Source: Sphingomonas sp. UBA4766 (lineage in GTDB: Bacteria; Pseudomonadota; Alphaproteobacteria; Sphingomonadales; Sphingomonadaceae). From it: DNA of 12,404 bases. The translations under genes and the position numbers were made by a program. The first letter of the stretch is position 1. Every line of letters starts with the position of its first letter. The stretch covers positions 819 through 13,222 of the forward strand of contig DHHS01000136.1 of the NCBI GenBank assembly GCA_002403415.1, given 5' to 3'. Below the pieces are notes generated by a model that did not search any database, was not told the DNA's origin, and saw only the letters and a list, made by a program, of their open reading frames with translations. This document shows, in pieces, positions 1-7,397 of this stretch.

Positions 1-1275
1 GTCTATGCGGGCGATCCGTTTGACGGCGGCAATGTGTCGGCGCCGGGGCGTCAGGTGATCGGCAACGAAGACTTTGTGACCGATTTTGCCTTTGCCAGCG
101 ACGTGTATCAGTTCAACGCGCGCGACTTCGGGATTACAGGGGACGTGGTGTTTGCAAGCCTTGACGCGAACGCGGCAGGCGCGACCATCCCTGTGGGCGC
201 GAACGTGATCGTGCTGCTCAACAGCGACAATGACAATAATGCAACGACCGCGTTCAACGCCGGGACGGCCGCGAACCAGATCGCTGCGCTGGTGACAACC
301 GATGGTCCGGGGTTCTTTGTCTACTGGAACTCCACGCTCGGCGTGACCCGGCTAGTTTATTCAACCAACTTGAACGATCCAGCAGCCGACCTCAAGATCA
401 TCAGCCGCCACACCGACCTCAATGGCGCAGCCGCAATTGCCGCGCTGAACAACTTCATCGCCGATAACTTCCGCCTGGGTGGCGAGACGCTGATCGGGAC
501 AGCGGGGATTGATACGCTGACTGGTTTTGGCGGGCCCGACACCATTCGCGGGCTGGCCGGTGGGGACACGATTATCACCAATGGTGGACCCGATCGCGTC
601 GCGTATGACGCCACCTCGATCGGGTCGGCACCTGACGCGCTGGTTGATTTCAGCGTGACGAGTGATCGGTTCTTGCTCGATGCGACAAGCTTTGGCGTTA
701 ACGGTCCGCTCCAGTTCCAGCGCGGGTTGGCCGCTAATCTGGTCGATAATGGCGCGAACGTGATCGTGTTGCTCGACAGCGACAATGATGCGAACCCGGC
801 GACGGCGTTCAACGCGCGGTCGGCAGCGCAATTGATCGGTGCGCAGATCAATGCCGATGGCGCAGGATTCTTTGTTTACTTTAACTCGGCGTTGAACGTG
901 AATCGGCTCGTCTTTTCGGCCAATCTGGCCGATGGCAACGCGGCGCTGACCGTGCTGGGCGCTGTGAATACTGTCACGGGCCAGGCCGCGATTGACCAAT
1001 TGGCGCAGTATTCGGCGGCGAATTTTGAGTTCGGCACTGCGCCCACCGCGCCCGCTGCGGGAGCATTTGTGCTGACCGACCCCGATGTAGTGACGCTGAC
1101 ATCGGCCGACGGTCTGACCAACAATGCCGCATTTGTGCAGTTTGATCCCGCACAACCGGCGATTTTTGGCGATGCAGACAGTCGCAGTGAGCCCGCGCCA
1201 AACCCCGCGACTAGCGATGTTTTGGACGACGATTTCCCGGTGGCGGCGGCGCTGAGTTCAATCGAGGGTTTCTGA
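1..1275 (+). CDS. RTX-type secreted protein, C-terminal part (5' end outside window)
   Basis: The frame is open from base 1 to the TGA at 1273-1275 (424 visible residues). A GTG at 34 exists but is unlikely to be the start, because the residues before it (VYAGDPFDGGN) read like the end of an upstream RTX block. Three degenerate glycine/aspartate nonapeptides (GTAGIDTLT, GFGGPDTIR, GLAGGDTII) sit at about 496-576; such repeats bind calcium and form a parallel beta-roll after export. They separate two homologous modules, at about 73-480 and 640-1035, sharing NVIVLL-SDND, TAFNA, GFFVY-NS and RLV-S-NL motifs. The last ~80 residues lack repeats, are rich in Ala, Asp and Pro and end SSIEGF; this is where a type I secretion signal would lie. 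There is no enzymatic domain in the visible part. The ABC/HlyD/TolC genes immediately downstream make it the probable export substrate. Family-level call is firm; function is unknown. Confidence 0.8.
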   Translation, partial: VYAGDPFDGGNVSAPGRQVIGNEDFVTDFAFASDVYQFNARDFGITGDVVFASLDANAAGATIPVGANVIVLLNSDNDNNATTAFNAGTAANQIAALVTTDGPGFFVYWNSTLGVTRLVYSTNLNDPAADLKIISRHTDLNGAAAIAALNNFIADNFRLGGETLIGTAGIDTLTGFGGPDTIRGLAGGDTIITNGGPDRVAYDATSIGSAPDALVDFSVTSDRFLLDATSFGVNGPLQFQRGLAANLVDNGANVIVLLDSDNDANPATAFNARSAAQLIGAQINADGAGFFVYFNSALNVNRLVFSANLADGNAALTVLGAVNTVTGQAAIDQLAQYSAANFEFGTAPTAPAAGAFVLTDPDVVTLTSADGLTNNAAFVQFDPAQPAIFGDADSRSEPAPNPATSDVLDDDFPVAAALSSIEGF

Positions 1276-1285
1276 TTGTGTATCG

Positions 1286-1313
1286 TCGGCCCCGTCCATC
1301 GCGGCGGGGCCGA
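1286..1313 (+). terminator. GC-rich hairpin between RTX gene and transporter genes (attenuator/terminator)
   Basis: TCGGCCCCG (1286-1294) and CGGGGCCGA (1305-1313) form a perfect 9-bp stem with a 10-nt loop, starting 10 nt after the RTX stop codon. It is followed by TATCTTGCGTTATTCG, only weakly T-rich. It could partly terminate transcription or protect the 3' end of the RTX mRNA, giving more substrate than transporter from one promoter. The stem is seen directly; the role is inference. Confidence 0.6.
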
Positions 1314-1353
1314 TATCTTGCGTTATTCGATCTTGTCCATGCGGGGGCACGCC

Positions 1354-3057
1354 ATGAAAATTCGATCAGAAGTTGTGGGCTGGCTGCTTGCCATTGGGGC
1401 ACTGTTCCGGCCCCATTTCCGGGCTGCCTTTGCGTTTGGCGTGGCGATCAATCTGCTGCTGCTGGTCAGCCCGCTCTACATGCTTCAGGTTTATGATCGG
1501 GTGCTGTCATCGGGATCGTTTGACCCATTGCTGTGGCTGACGCTGATCGCAGTGTTTCTGCTCGGTGTTTACGCTGCTGCAGAGGCCGGGCGGCGGCGGA
1601 TCAGCTTGTTGCTGGCGAGCGCGCTGGAGGATCATTTCGCGCCGAAGATTTTTGTGCGGTTTGAATCCGGGCAGGATGGCGAGCCGCAGCTATCCGCCGA
1701 TTTGCAAAGGTTGTCGAGGGTGACGGCGGTGTTTCAGAGCGGCGGCGTGCTCGCGCTGTTCGACCTGCCGTTTGCGCCGCTGTTTCTGATTTTGTTGTTC
1801 ATTCTGCATCCGGTGCTGGGGTTGGTCGGGCTGGCCGGGAGCGCGATGGTGTTTGTGATGACCGCGCGGGCGGAAGTCGCTGCGCGCGCGGTTAGCCGTT
1901 CCGCATCCTCGGGGCAGGCGACAGCGCTCGATTTTGCCAACGGGCTAATTCGTCAGCGGTCGGCCATGATCGCGATGGGAATCGTCGCGCGCGCCTATGG
2001 CCGGTGGGCGACGCTTCGGGAACGGGCGTCAGCGTTGGCGATGATGGCCGGCGACAAGGAGGGGCGTCAGGCCGGTGTCTCGCGGTCGCTGCGCCAGATT
2101 TTGCAAGTGCTGGTGCTGGCCGTGGGCGCGGGGCTGGCATTGGGCCAGTGGGTGTCGCCGGGCGCGATTGTCGCGTCATCTATCCTTGTTGCTCGCGCGC
2201 TGGCGCCGATTGATCAGATTACTGGCGGCTGGCGGCAATTGGTGCAAGCGCGAGAGGCTTGGCTGGAGCTGGCTGAGCGGTTCGGCGATGCAGTTGCCGC
2301 GCCCAGCTTCACCCCGCTGCCCCGGCCCGATGCGGTGCTGACGATTGATCGGCTGGCGGTCACCGTACCGGGTCGCGATCAGCCGATCATCCGCCCGTTC
2401 AGCTATCGGATCGCAAAGGGGTGCCGTGTCGCGATGATCGGTCCGAATGGCGCAGGCAAGTCGGCGCTGCTCCAGACGCTTGCCGGCGTATGGCTGCCGG
2501 GGGCTGGCGGTGTCGCGCTGGGCAACCGCAACCTCCACGCATGGCCCAGCCGTGACCGAGGCCCGTTCATCGGTTATGTGCCGCAGGACATTGAGTTGCT
2601 GCCCGCCACTGTCGCCGAAAACATCGCGCGGCTTGAAGTGCGCGACACCGGAGATGTGATTGATGCCGCGCAGCGGTGTGGCGCGCATGACGCCATCCTG
2701 TCGCTGCCCAAAGGCTATGACACGATGGTCGGCCCCGGCGGCATGGCGCTGTCGCGCGGTCAAACGCAGTTGGTGGGGCTGGCGCGTGCCTTTTACGGCG
2801 ATCCGGTGTTGCTGCTGCTCGATGAGCCGACCGCCAACCTCGACCCGCGCACGGCGGACGCCACCAATGCCGCGATAAAGGCGTTCAGCGATGGCGGCGG
2901 CATAGTCGTGACGGTCACGCACGACATGCGGCTGGTTGGCGATGTCGACGAAATTCTGGTGATCGATGGCGGTTCGATCAGCGTGACGACGCCCAAAGAT
3001 TATTTCGCGGACCGCGCGCCGAAGATCCATGTTGTGTCCAAATCGGTGGAGGCATAA
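1354..3057 (+). CDS. Type I secretion ABC permease/ATPase, PrtD class
   Basis: This is the inner-membrane energy unit of a type I secretion system: a fused membrane domain and ATPase (567 aa) that drives a polypeptide directly out of the cell. The N-terminal ~300 residues hold hydrophobic segments, including the family-typical SPLYMLQVYDRVL stretch and DLPFAP. There is no N-terminal C39-like domain, which fits PrtD rather than HlyB. The nucleotide-binding domain has Walker A GPNGAGKS (363-370), a signature LSRGQ (466-470, in place of LSGGQ), Walker B LLLLDE (486-491) and an H-loop His at 523. I chose ATG 1354 because MKIRSEVVGW begins like the family, a GGGGG run precedes it, and an upstream TTG at 1276 would translate through the hairpin. 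It is followed after 2 nt by the HlyD-type adaptor gene. Confidence 0.9.
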   Translation: MKIRSEVVGWLLAIGALFRPHFRAAFAFGVAINLLLLVSPLYMLQVYDRVLSSGSFDPLLWLTLIAVFLLGVYAAAEAGRRRISLLLASALEDHFAPKIFVRFESGQDGEPQLSADLQRLSRVTAVFQSGGVLALFDLPFAPLFLILLFILHPVLGLVGLAGSAMVFVMTARAEVAARAVSRSASSGQATALDFANGLIRQRSAMIAMGIVARAYGRWATLRERASALAMMAGDKEGRQAGVSRSLRQILQVLVLAVGAGLALGQWVSPGAIVASSILVARALAPIDQITGGWRQLVQAREAWLELAERFGDAVAAPSFTPLPRPDAVLTIDRLAVTVPGRDQPIIRPFSYRIAKGCRVAMIGPNGAGKSALLQTLAGVWLPGAGGVALGNRNLHAWPSRDRGPFIGYVPQDIELLPATVAENIARLEVRDTGDVIDAAQRCGAHDAILSLPKGYDTMVGPGGMALSRGQTQLVGLARAFYGDPVLLLLDEPTANLDPRTADATNAAIKAFSDGGGIVVTVTHDMRLVGDVDEILVIDGGSISVTTPKDYFADRAPKIHVVSKSVEA

Positions 3058-3059
3058 AC

Positions 3060-4367
3060 ATGTTGAAATTACTGCATGATTTCCTGCTTGGCGATCGCAA
3101 GGCGATTGGCTTTGCCTATCTGTGTCTGGCGGGGCTGGGCGGGTTTTTGCTCTGGGCGGGGTTGGTGCCGCTGCAAGAGGGGGTGGCCGCCAATGGGCTG
3201 GTGGTGGTTGAGGACCGTCGCCAGCGTGTGCAGCATCTGGAGGGCGGGATTGTCGACCGCATCTTGGTGAAGGAAGGCGCGCGGGTCGAGCGGGGTGCTG
3301 TTCTGCTCACGCTGAAGGAAACCGCGTCGCAGGCTGGGCGTAACGCCGTCGTCAAACAGGTCGGGGCGCTGCAGGCCCGTGTCGAGCGGCTGGCCGCGTT
3401 GCAGGACCGGCGCGCGCAGCCCGATTTCGGTTTTCTCGAAAAACTGGAGTTGAGCGCGGCTGAACGCGCCGACATTGCTGGCCGCGAAATGCGGCTTTTC
3501 CGTCAGCAGCAGCAAGCTTTGGCCGCCGAACTCGCCGTGCTTCAAACGCGCGAGCAGGGTGCGGTTGAGCTGGGCCGGGCGCGTGCAGCGCAGGCCGGGA
3601 TTGCCGCGCGCTCGCTGGCCGCAGCGCGCCAAGAGCTTGGACTGGTGTCGCAAATGGCCAATGAAAAACTTGCGCGGCGCGATCAGGTGTCGTCGCTTGA
3701 ACGCGGGGCGGCGGGGATTGAGGGGGAGACCGCAAGGCTGCGCAGCGAGAGCCGGGAGGCGTCGGTGCTCGCCCGCGATCTCGCCGCTCAGGGCGCGCAA
3801 CTGCGCGCAACCTTCGACCGGCAGACTGCGCTTGATCTGGTGGAGGCGCGCAACGAGCTGCGCGCGGCCGAAGAACAATTGTCCGCAGCGCAGGACGTGC
3901 TCGATCGCAGCGTTATCCGTGCGCCCGTTGGGGGCAAGGTGCTGAACCTCGCCTTTAACACACGCAGTGGCGTGATCCGGCCGGGCGAGCCGATCATGGA
4001 AATTGTGCCGGACGTGGAAACGGTGACCGCATCGGTGCGGGTGCGGCCCAATGACCGCGCTTCGATTCGCGAGGGGCAATCGGTGCGCACCCAGATCCTT
4101 GCCTATCGCAGCTGGCTGTCACCGCAATTGGTGGGGCGTGTGGTCGATGTCAGCGCCGACCTGAAGACCGATCAGGCTACCGGCCAAAGCTATTACGAGG
4201 CACAGGTCAAGGTGACGCGCCCGACCGATCACTGGGAGGCATCGCTCAAGATCCTGCCGGGTATGCCGGTCGAAGTGTTTATCTTCTCGGGGAATAGTCG
4301 CACGACGCTTGACTATCTGTTCGAGCCGCTGCTTGCCTCGATGTTTCGGGGGCTGCGGTCGATATGA
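3060..4367 (+). CDS. Type I secretion membrane fusion protein, HlyD/PrtE family
   Basis: This is the periplasmic adaptor (435 aa) that links the ABC transporter to the outer-membrane channel. A short cytoplasmic N-terminus precedes one membrane helix at about residues 15-36. The highly conserved biotinyl-lipoyl-like half motif VQHLEGGIVDRILVKEGARV follows. Residues ~90-290 are rich in Ala, Arg, Glu, Gln and Leu, as expected for the long coiled-coil hairpin. The second lipoyl half (SVIRAPVGGKVLNL) and a beta-barrel region follow, and the C-terminus (GMPVEVFI then RTTLDYLFEPLL) is typical of PrtE-like adaptors. GGAGG at 3048-3052 lies 7 nt before the ATG, inside the end of the ATPase gene. The stop overlaps the next gene (ATGA at 4364-4367), which suggests translational coupling. 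Length matches the family. Confidence 0.92.
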   Translation: MLKLLHDFLLGDRKAIGFAYLCLAGLGGFLLWAGLVPLQEGVAANGLVVVEDRRQRVQHLEGGIVDRILVKEGARVERGAVLLTLKETASQAGRNAVVKQVGALQARVERLAALQDRRAQPDFGFLEKLELSAAERADIAGREMRLFRQQQQALAAELAVLQTREQGAVELGRARAAQAGIAARSLAAARQELGLVSQMANEKLARRDQVSSLERGAAGIEGETARLRSESREASVLARDLAAQGAQLRATFDRQTALDLVEARNELRAAEEQLSAAQDVLDRSVIRAPVGGKVLNLAFNTRSGVIRPGEPIMEIVPDVETVTASVRVRPNDRASIREGQSVRTQILAYRSWLSPQLVGRVVDVSADLKTDQATGQSYYEAQVKVTRPTDHWEASLKILPGMPVEVFIFSGNSRTTLDYLFEPLLASMFRGLRSI

Positions 4368-5659
4368 TCCGGCGCGGATTGTTGGGGGCAGTGGCGCTGC
4401 TAGCGCTGGCGGTGCGCGCAGGGCCAATCAACGCGCAGCACGTGGCGCCGATGTCAAGCGAGACATTCGTGTGCCTCTCGCTTGGCGATGCGCTGACGCT
4501 AGGCGCGCAGCTTGGCCCCGAAGTGGCCACGGCGCAGGCGCGGTTGGCAGGCGCAGAAGCGTCGCTTACCGAGGCACGTTCGCTGTTTCGTCCGCAAGTG
4601 TCGGGCTTTGTGCGCAGTGCGGTCGGCGACACCGGGCTGATCGACAGCCGGGTCGAAAATCAGGTCGGGGTGCGCGCGTCGCAACGTATTTTCGACTTTG
4701 GCGATGCGCGATATGCGCGCGAGTCAGCCCGTGCCAATGTGGCGGCTCGTGCGGCGAATGTGGCGGAGGCAACGGCCGCCGCGTCGGAAGCGATCGGCTT
4801 GTCCTATCTTGGCTGGCTTGAGACGCAGGATCGGCTCACCGCGACCAGGGACCGTGAGCAGTTTTTTGCGCAGCAATTGAAAGCGACGGGAAATCTGCTC
4901 GACACCGGCGGCGCGACAATTGCCGATGTCGCGCGGATCGAATCCGAAATGCTTGATGCGCAAGCAGCCCGCATCGAGCTGGAATTCCTGCTGGAGCGTT
5001 TTGCGACGTTGCTGGAGATTGGCACCAAACGCGCCAATTTGCCGTGCGACGCCGCGAAGGCATCGACCGTGCTCGCCGCGTTGGCCCCGGATCTGGCACA
5101 GGCCCCGGCGCTGATTTCCACCAGCCCGGCAATTGTGGCGCTGCAACGTTCCGCTGACAGCTTCACGGCGTCGGCGACGCGGGCGGAGCGGGGGCGCTAT
5201 CCGATCATCAGCCTGACAGGGATTTCGTCCTTTGCGGTGGAAAGCCTTTCGAATCCGGGCAGTTTCCGCAACCGCATCGGCGTCGACGTGTCGGTGCCGC
5301 TTTATTCGGGCCAGGGCCAAACCGCGCGGATAGCGCTTGCCCGCGCCCGTGCGCGCGAAGCTGAAGGCCAATTGGCGCAGGCACGCCGCAAGCTGGAGGA
5401 GGAACTGAGCATCGGCGTGCGGCGGGTGACCGCGCTGGGCCGGCTGCTGGAGCGCCGGCGAGAGGCTGTGCGTAATCGCCGCGCCGAGCTTGCCGCGGCC
5501 GAGGCGCAGTTCGGCCGCGGACTGCGCACCTTACCCGAACTGATCGAGGTGCGCGTGACGATGGAGGAAGCCGAACTCGCGCGGATCACGACCGCCTACG
5601 ACCTCGCGCGGCAGCAATTGCGGCTCTACGCGATCGCCGGGGCTGCTGCGGCGAACTAA
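4364..5659 (+). CDS. TolC-family outer-membrane efflux/secretion protein
   Basis: This is the outer-membrane channel of the same type I system (431 aa). The N-terminus has a signal peptide: MIRRG, a hydrophobic stretch, then a likely cleavage near GPINAQ (about residue 24). The rest shows the two-fold repeat of the OEP/TolC fold: alanine-rich amphipathic helices (ALTLGAQLGPEVATAQARL..., and again ARIALARARAREAEGQL...) broken by beta-strand segments (RPQVSGFVRSAVGD; GRYPIISLTGISSFAVES, then IGVDVSVPLYSGQG). The motifs ASQRIFDFG and SVPLYSGG-like are typical. It begins within the stop of the adaptor gene (4-base ATGA overlap). It is the last gene of the backbone operon; the mobile element junction begins about 50 bp after its stop, so the insertion leaves it intact. 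Confidence 0.9.
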   Translation: MIRRGLLGAVALLALAVRAGPINAQHVAPMSSETFVCLSLGDALTLGAQLGPEVATAQARLAGAEASLTEARSLFRPQVSGFVRSAVGDTGLIDSRVENQVGVRASQRIFDFGDARYARESARANVAARAANVAEATAAASEAIGLSYLGWLETQDRLTATRDREQFFAQQLKATGNLLDTGGATIADVARIESEMLDAQAARIELEFLLERFATLLEIGTKRANLPCDAAKASTVLAALAPDLAQAPALISTSPAIVALQRSADSFTASATRAERGRYPIISLTGISSFAVESLSNPGSFRNRIGVDVSVPLYSGQGQTARIALARARAREAEGQLAQARRKLEEELSIGVRRVTALGRLLERRREAVRNRRAELAAAEAQFGRGLRTLPELIEVRVTMEEAELARITTAYDLARQQLRLYAIAGAAAAN

Positions 5660-5711
5660 GCGATCTGCCGACGCAACCGGCGCGCCTGCTATTGGGGATG
5701 CGATGATGCTT

Positions 5712-5759
5712 TGGCGCACCCGAAGGGATTCGAACCCCTGGCCTCTGCCTTCGGAGGGC
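5712..5759 (-). other. attL: 3' half of tRNA-Arg(CCG), left junction of integrated element
   Basis: Read on the minus strand this gives an anticodon loop CTCCGAA (anticodon CCG), stem side GGCAG, a 5-nt variable loop AGGCC, T arm AGGGG-TTCGAAT-CCCTT, acceptor 3' strand CGGGTGC, discriminator G and CCA (5714-5712). Only three base pairs of the anticodon stem have a partner. Beyond 5759 there is no D arm, and no 5' acceptor strand (GCACCCG would be expected). The gene is therefore a 3' fragment, not a functional tRNA. Tyrosine integrases commonly recombine in the 3' half of tRNA genes, leaving such a fragment at the end next to int. The intact tRNA should be rebuilt at the far end of the element, on the minus strand, beyond this window. 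Confidence 0.85.
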
Positions 5760-5762
5760 GCA

Positions 5763-5806
5763 AAGTAGCACGAACGGAGGCGAACGAAGGCAACCACAAG
5801 CTACTT
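5763..5806. repeat. Repeats next to attL (candidate integrase binding sites)
   Basis: AAGTAGC (5763-5769) and GCTACTT (5800-5806) are perfect inverted repeats. Between them, two 10-bp direct repeats, CGAACGGAGG (5771-5780) and CGAACGAAGG (5781-5790), lie one helical turn apart. A third CGAACGGAA occurs at 5865-5873 and is part of a small hairpin (AACGG 5867-5871 with CCGTT 5878-5882). Repeats flanking the crossover are typical of tyrosine recombinase attachment regions; the assignment is inferred from position. Confidence 0.4.
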
Positions 5807-5895
5807 CCAACATGTTATTTTAGCTTTGTTTTCTGCCATTTTCGAGCGAGAAGGGGAACGGGCGCGAACGGAAAGAACCGTTGGCAACCGGACAG

Positions 5896-5916
5896 AAAGA
5901 CCCCTAAAAGACCCCT
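5896..5916 (+). repeat. Tandem AAAGACCCCT repeats upstream of int
   Basis: Two direct copies, AAAGACCCCT (5896-5905) and AAAAGACCCCT (5906-5916), sit with about 10-11-bp period and end 26 nt before the integrase ATG. Similar copies recur at 11000-11008 and, again in tandem, at 11689-11710. Position fits integrase arm-type sites or an operator for an AlpA-like regulator controlling int. Confidence 0.5.
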
Positions 5917-5942
5917 GACGGTCGAATTTGCAGAGATCGAGC

Positions 5943-7397
5943 ATGGCAAAGACGTATCTGACAGAAGCCGCTGTAGAACGCTATCGCCGTCCCGCTAAGG
6001 GCCGCACCGAAGTGTCGGATACTGAGCCAGGGCTATTTCTCTGGATTACCCCCAACGGCACGAAAAGTTGGGTGGCCATCTTTCGATTGCCTGATGCCAC
6101 TGGCAAGCGCAGCCAGCGTCGCAAGATGGTGCTTGGCCGCTATCCTGCGATGGGTATTCTCGCGGCGCGCAAGGCCACCAATGAGATCATGGCCCTCGCG
6201 GCACAGGGCATCGACCCGGAAGTCAAAGCCGCCGAGGCAAGAGCGGCTGAGGAGCGCGATGCGTCAAATCGTCGGGCACAATCATTCGCAAACGTGGCGG
6301 AAGAGTATGTGACGGCCATGAAGGCGAGCAAATTGGTGGGCGGGCGTAAGCGGCCCGTGACGCCGGGCACTGCCGTCGGGCGCGAGAGCCTGCTGACTCG
6401 GCTGGTGCAGCCGACGCTTGGGAACACTCCATTGAGCGAGATCACCCCGGCGATGATTGCCCGCCTGTTGTCGCGCATCGAGAAGGACGGAGGGCCGGTC
6501 GATGCAACTCTCAAGAACATCCGCATGGTTTTCCGCTTTGCCCAATCTCGGGGCCTGTTTCACGGCCAGTTGCCGACGGCGGGGATGACTGCCCGGCAAG
6601 CGCCGGTGAAGGAGGTGCGCGCGCTAACCGACGATGAGTTGCGGGCCGTCTGGCGCGCATCGCGGCGGCAAGGCGGCTCATTCGGTGCGGTGGTGCGTAT
6701 GCTGATGCTGACCGGGCAGCGGCGCTCCGAGATTGCCGAACTCCGCTGGGAGGAGGTTGACTGGGACCGGCAGTTGTTGAGCGTTCCCGCCGACCGCGTG
6801 AAAAACAGGGCGGGCACGCATGAGGTGCCGCTGACTGCCCCGGCGCTGGCCATCCTCCGCGAGATGCAGGAAGCGTGCGAGGCGTTGGGCCACAAGTCGG
6901 GCTTGGTGTTCCCGTCCGAAAAAGGCGACACGCCAATCAGCGGTTGGACCCCACTCCGCGCTAAGCTCAACCGCACAGTGAAGGGCGAGCTGGCGAACCT
7001 GACGGACGCGGAATGGCGCTCCATCCGCGCGGGCGGTGCATTGCGCCCCGACACCCGCAAGCTGAAGGCTGAGGCGCTCGCCAAGATCGCCGCGACCTCG
7101 GTTACGCCGTGGCGTCTCCACGACCTGCGGCACACGTTCATCACCCGCTGCCGCGACGGCGAGGAGAACGCGGCAGGTGAAATCACTTGGTCCGCGCCGC
7201 TGGACGTATTGCAGGCGACCGTGAACCACGAGATCACGGCAGGCGTCACTCGCGTATATGACCACGGCGACCTTCAGCGTCGCTACCGCCTCCGGAAGCG
7301 CGAGCTGTTGGAGTGGTGGAGCCGAAAGCTGATGACGATTTTGGAAGGCGGACGCGACGGCAATGTGGTGGCAATCGGTTCAGGGTGGCGTGCATGA
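5943..7397 (+). CDS. int: P4-type tyrosine recombinase (integrase)
   Basis: This is a site-specific recombinase (484 aa) that inserts and excises the element at the tRNA-Arg gene. The N-terminal ~90 residues resemble the arm-DNA-binding domain of P4-type integrases (TEPGLFLWITPNGTKSWVAI, then VLGRYPAMGILAARK), followed by a SAM-like core-binding domain (~110-220). The catalytic domain has Arg in LTGQRRSEI (R260), H393 and R396 in HDLRHTF, H429 in VNHEITAG and the nucleophile candidate Y439 in RVYDH. A segment at about 345-390, before the HxxR box, is longer than in compact integrases. ATG 5943 is preferred over the in-frame TTG at 5928, because MAKTYLTE is the usual type of start and purine-rich GAGATCGAG precedes it. 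The gene lies about 180 bp from the tRNA fragment, and its stop overlaps the next gene (ATGA). Confidence 0.92.
   Translation: MAKTYLTEAAVERYRRPAKGRTEVSDTEPGLFLWITPNGTKSWVAIFRLPDATGKRSQRRKMVLGRYPAMGILAARKATNEIMALAAQGIDPEVKAAEARAAEERDASNRRAQSFANVAEEYVTAMKASKLVGGRKRPVTPGTAVGRESLLTRLVQPTLGNTPLSEITPAMIARLLSRIEKDGGPVDATLKNIRMVFRFAQSRGLFHGQLPTAGMTARQAPVKEVRALTDDELRAVWRASRRQGGSFGAVVRMLMLTGQRRSEIAELRWEEVDWDRQLLSVPADRVKNRAGTHEVPLTAPALAILREMQEACEALGHKSGLVFPSEKGDTPISGWTPLRAKLNRTVKGELANLTDAEWRSIRAGGALRPDTRKLKAEALAKIAATSVTPWRLHDLRHTFITRCRDGEENAAGEITWSAPLDVLQATVNHEITAGVTRVYDHGDLQRRYRLRKRELLEWWSRKLMTILEGGRDGNVVAIGSGWRA

Noticed and set aside
2176..3030. Minus-strand 284-aa frame opposite the ABC ATPase
   Set aside because: Antisense shadow of a high-GC gene with intact ATPase motifs; His/Arg-rich random composition.
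3069..4079. Minus-strand 336-aa frame opposite the HlyD gene
   Set aside because: Antisense shadow; the plus-strand product has clear family motifs.
5711..5998. Plus-strand reading frame beginning MAHPKGFEPLASAFGG, and minus-strand frames containing GVRIPSGAP
   Set aside because: These peptides are the well-known spurious translations of tRNA 3' ends; the DNA is the tRNA-Arg fragment and the attachment region.
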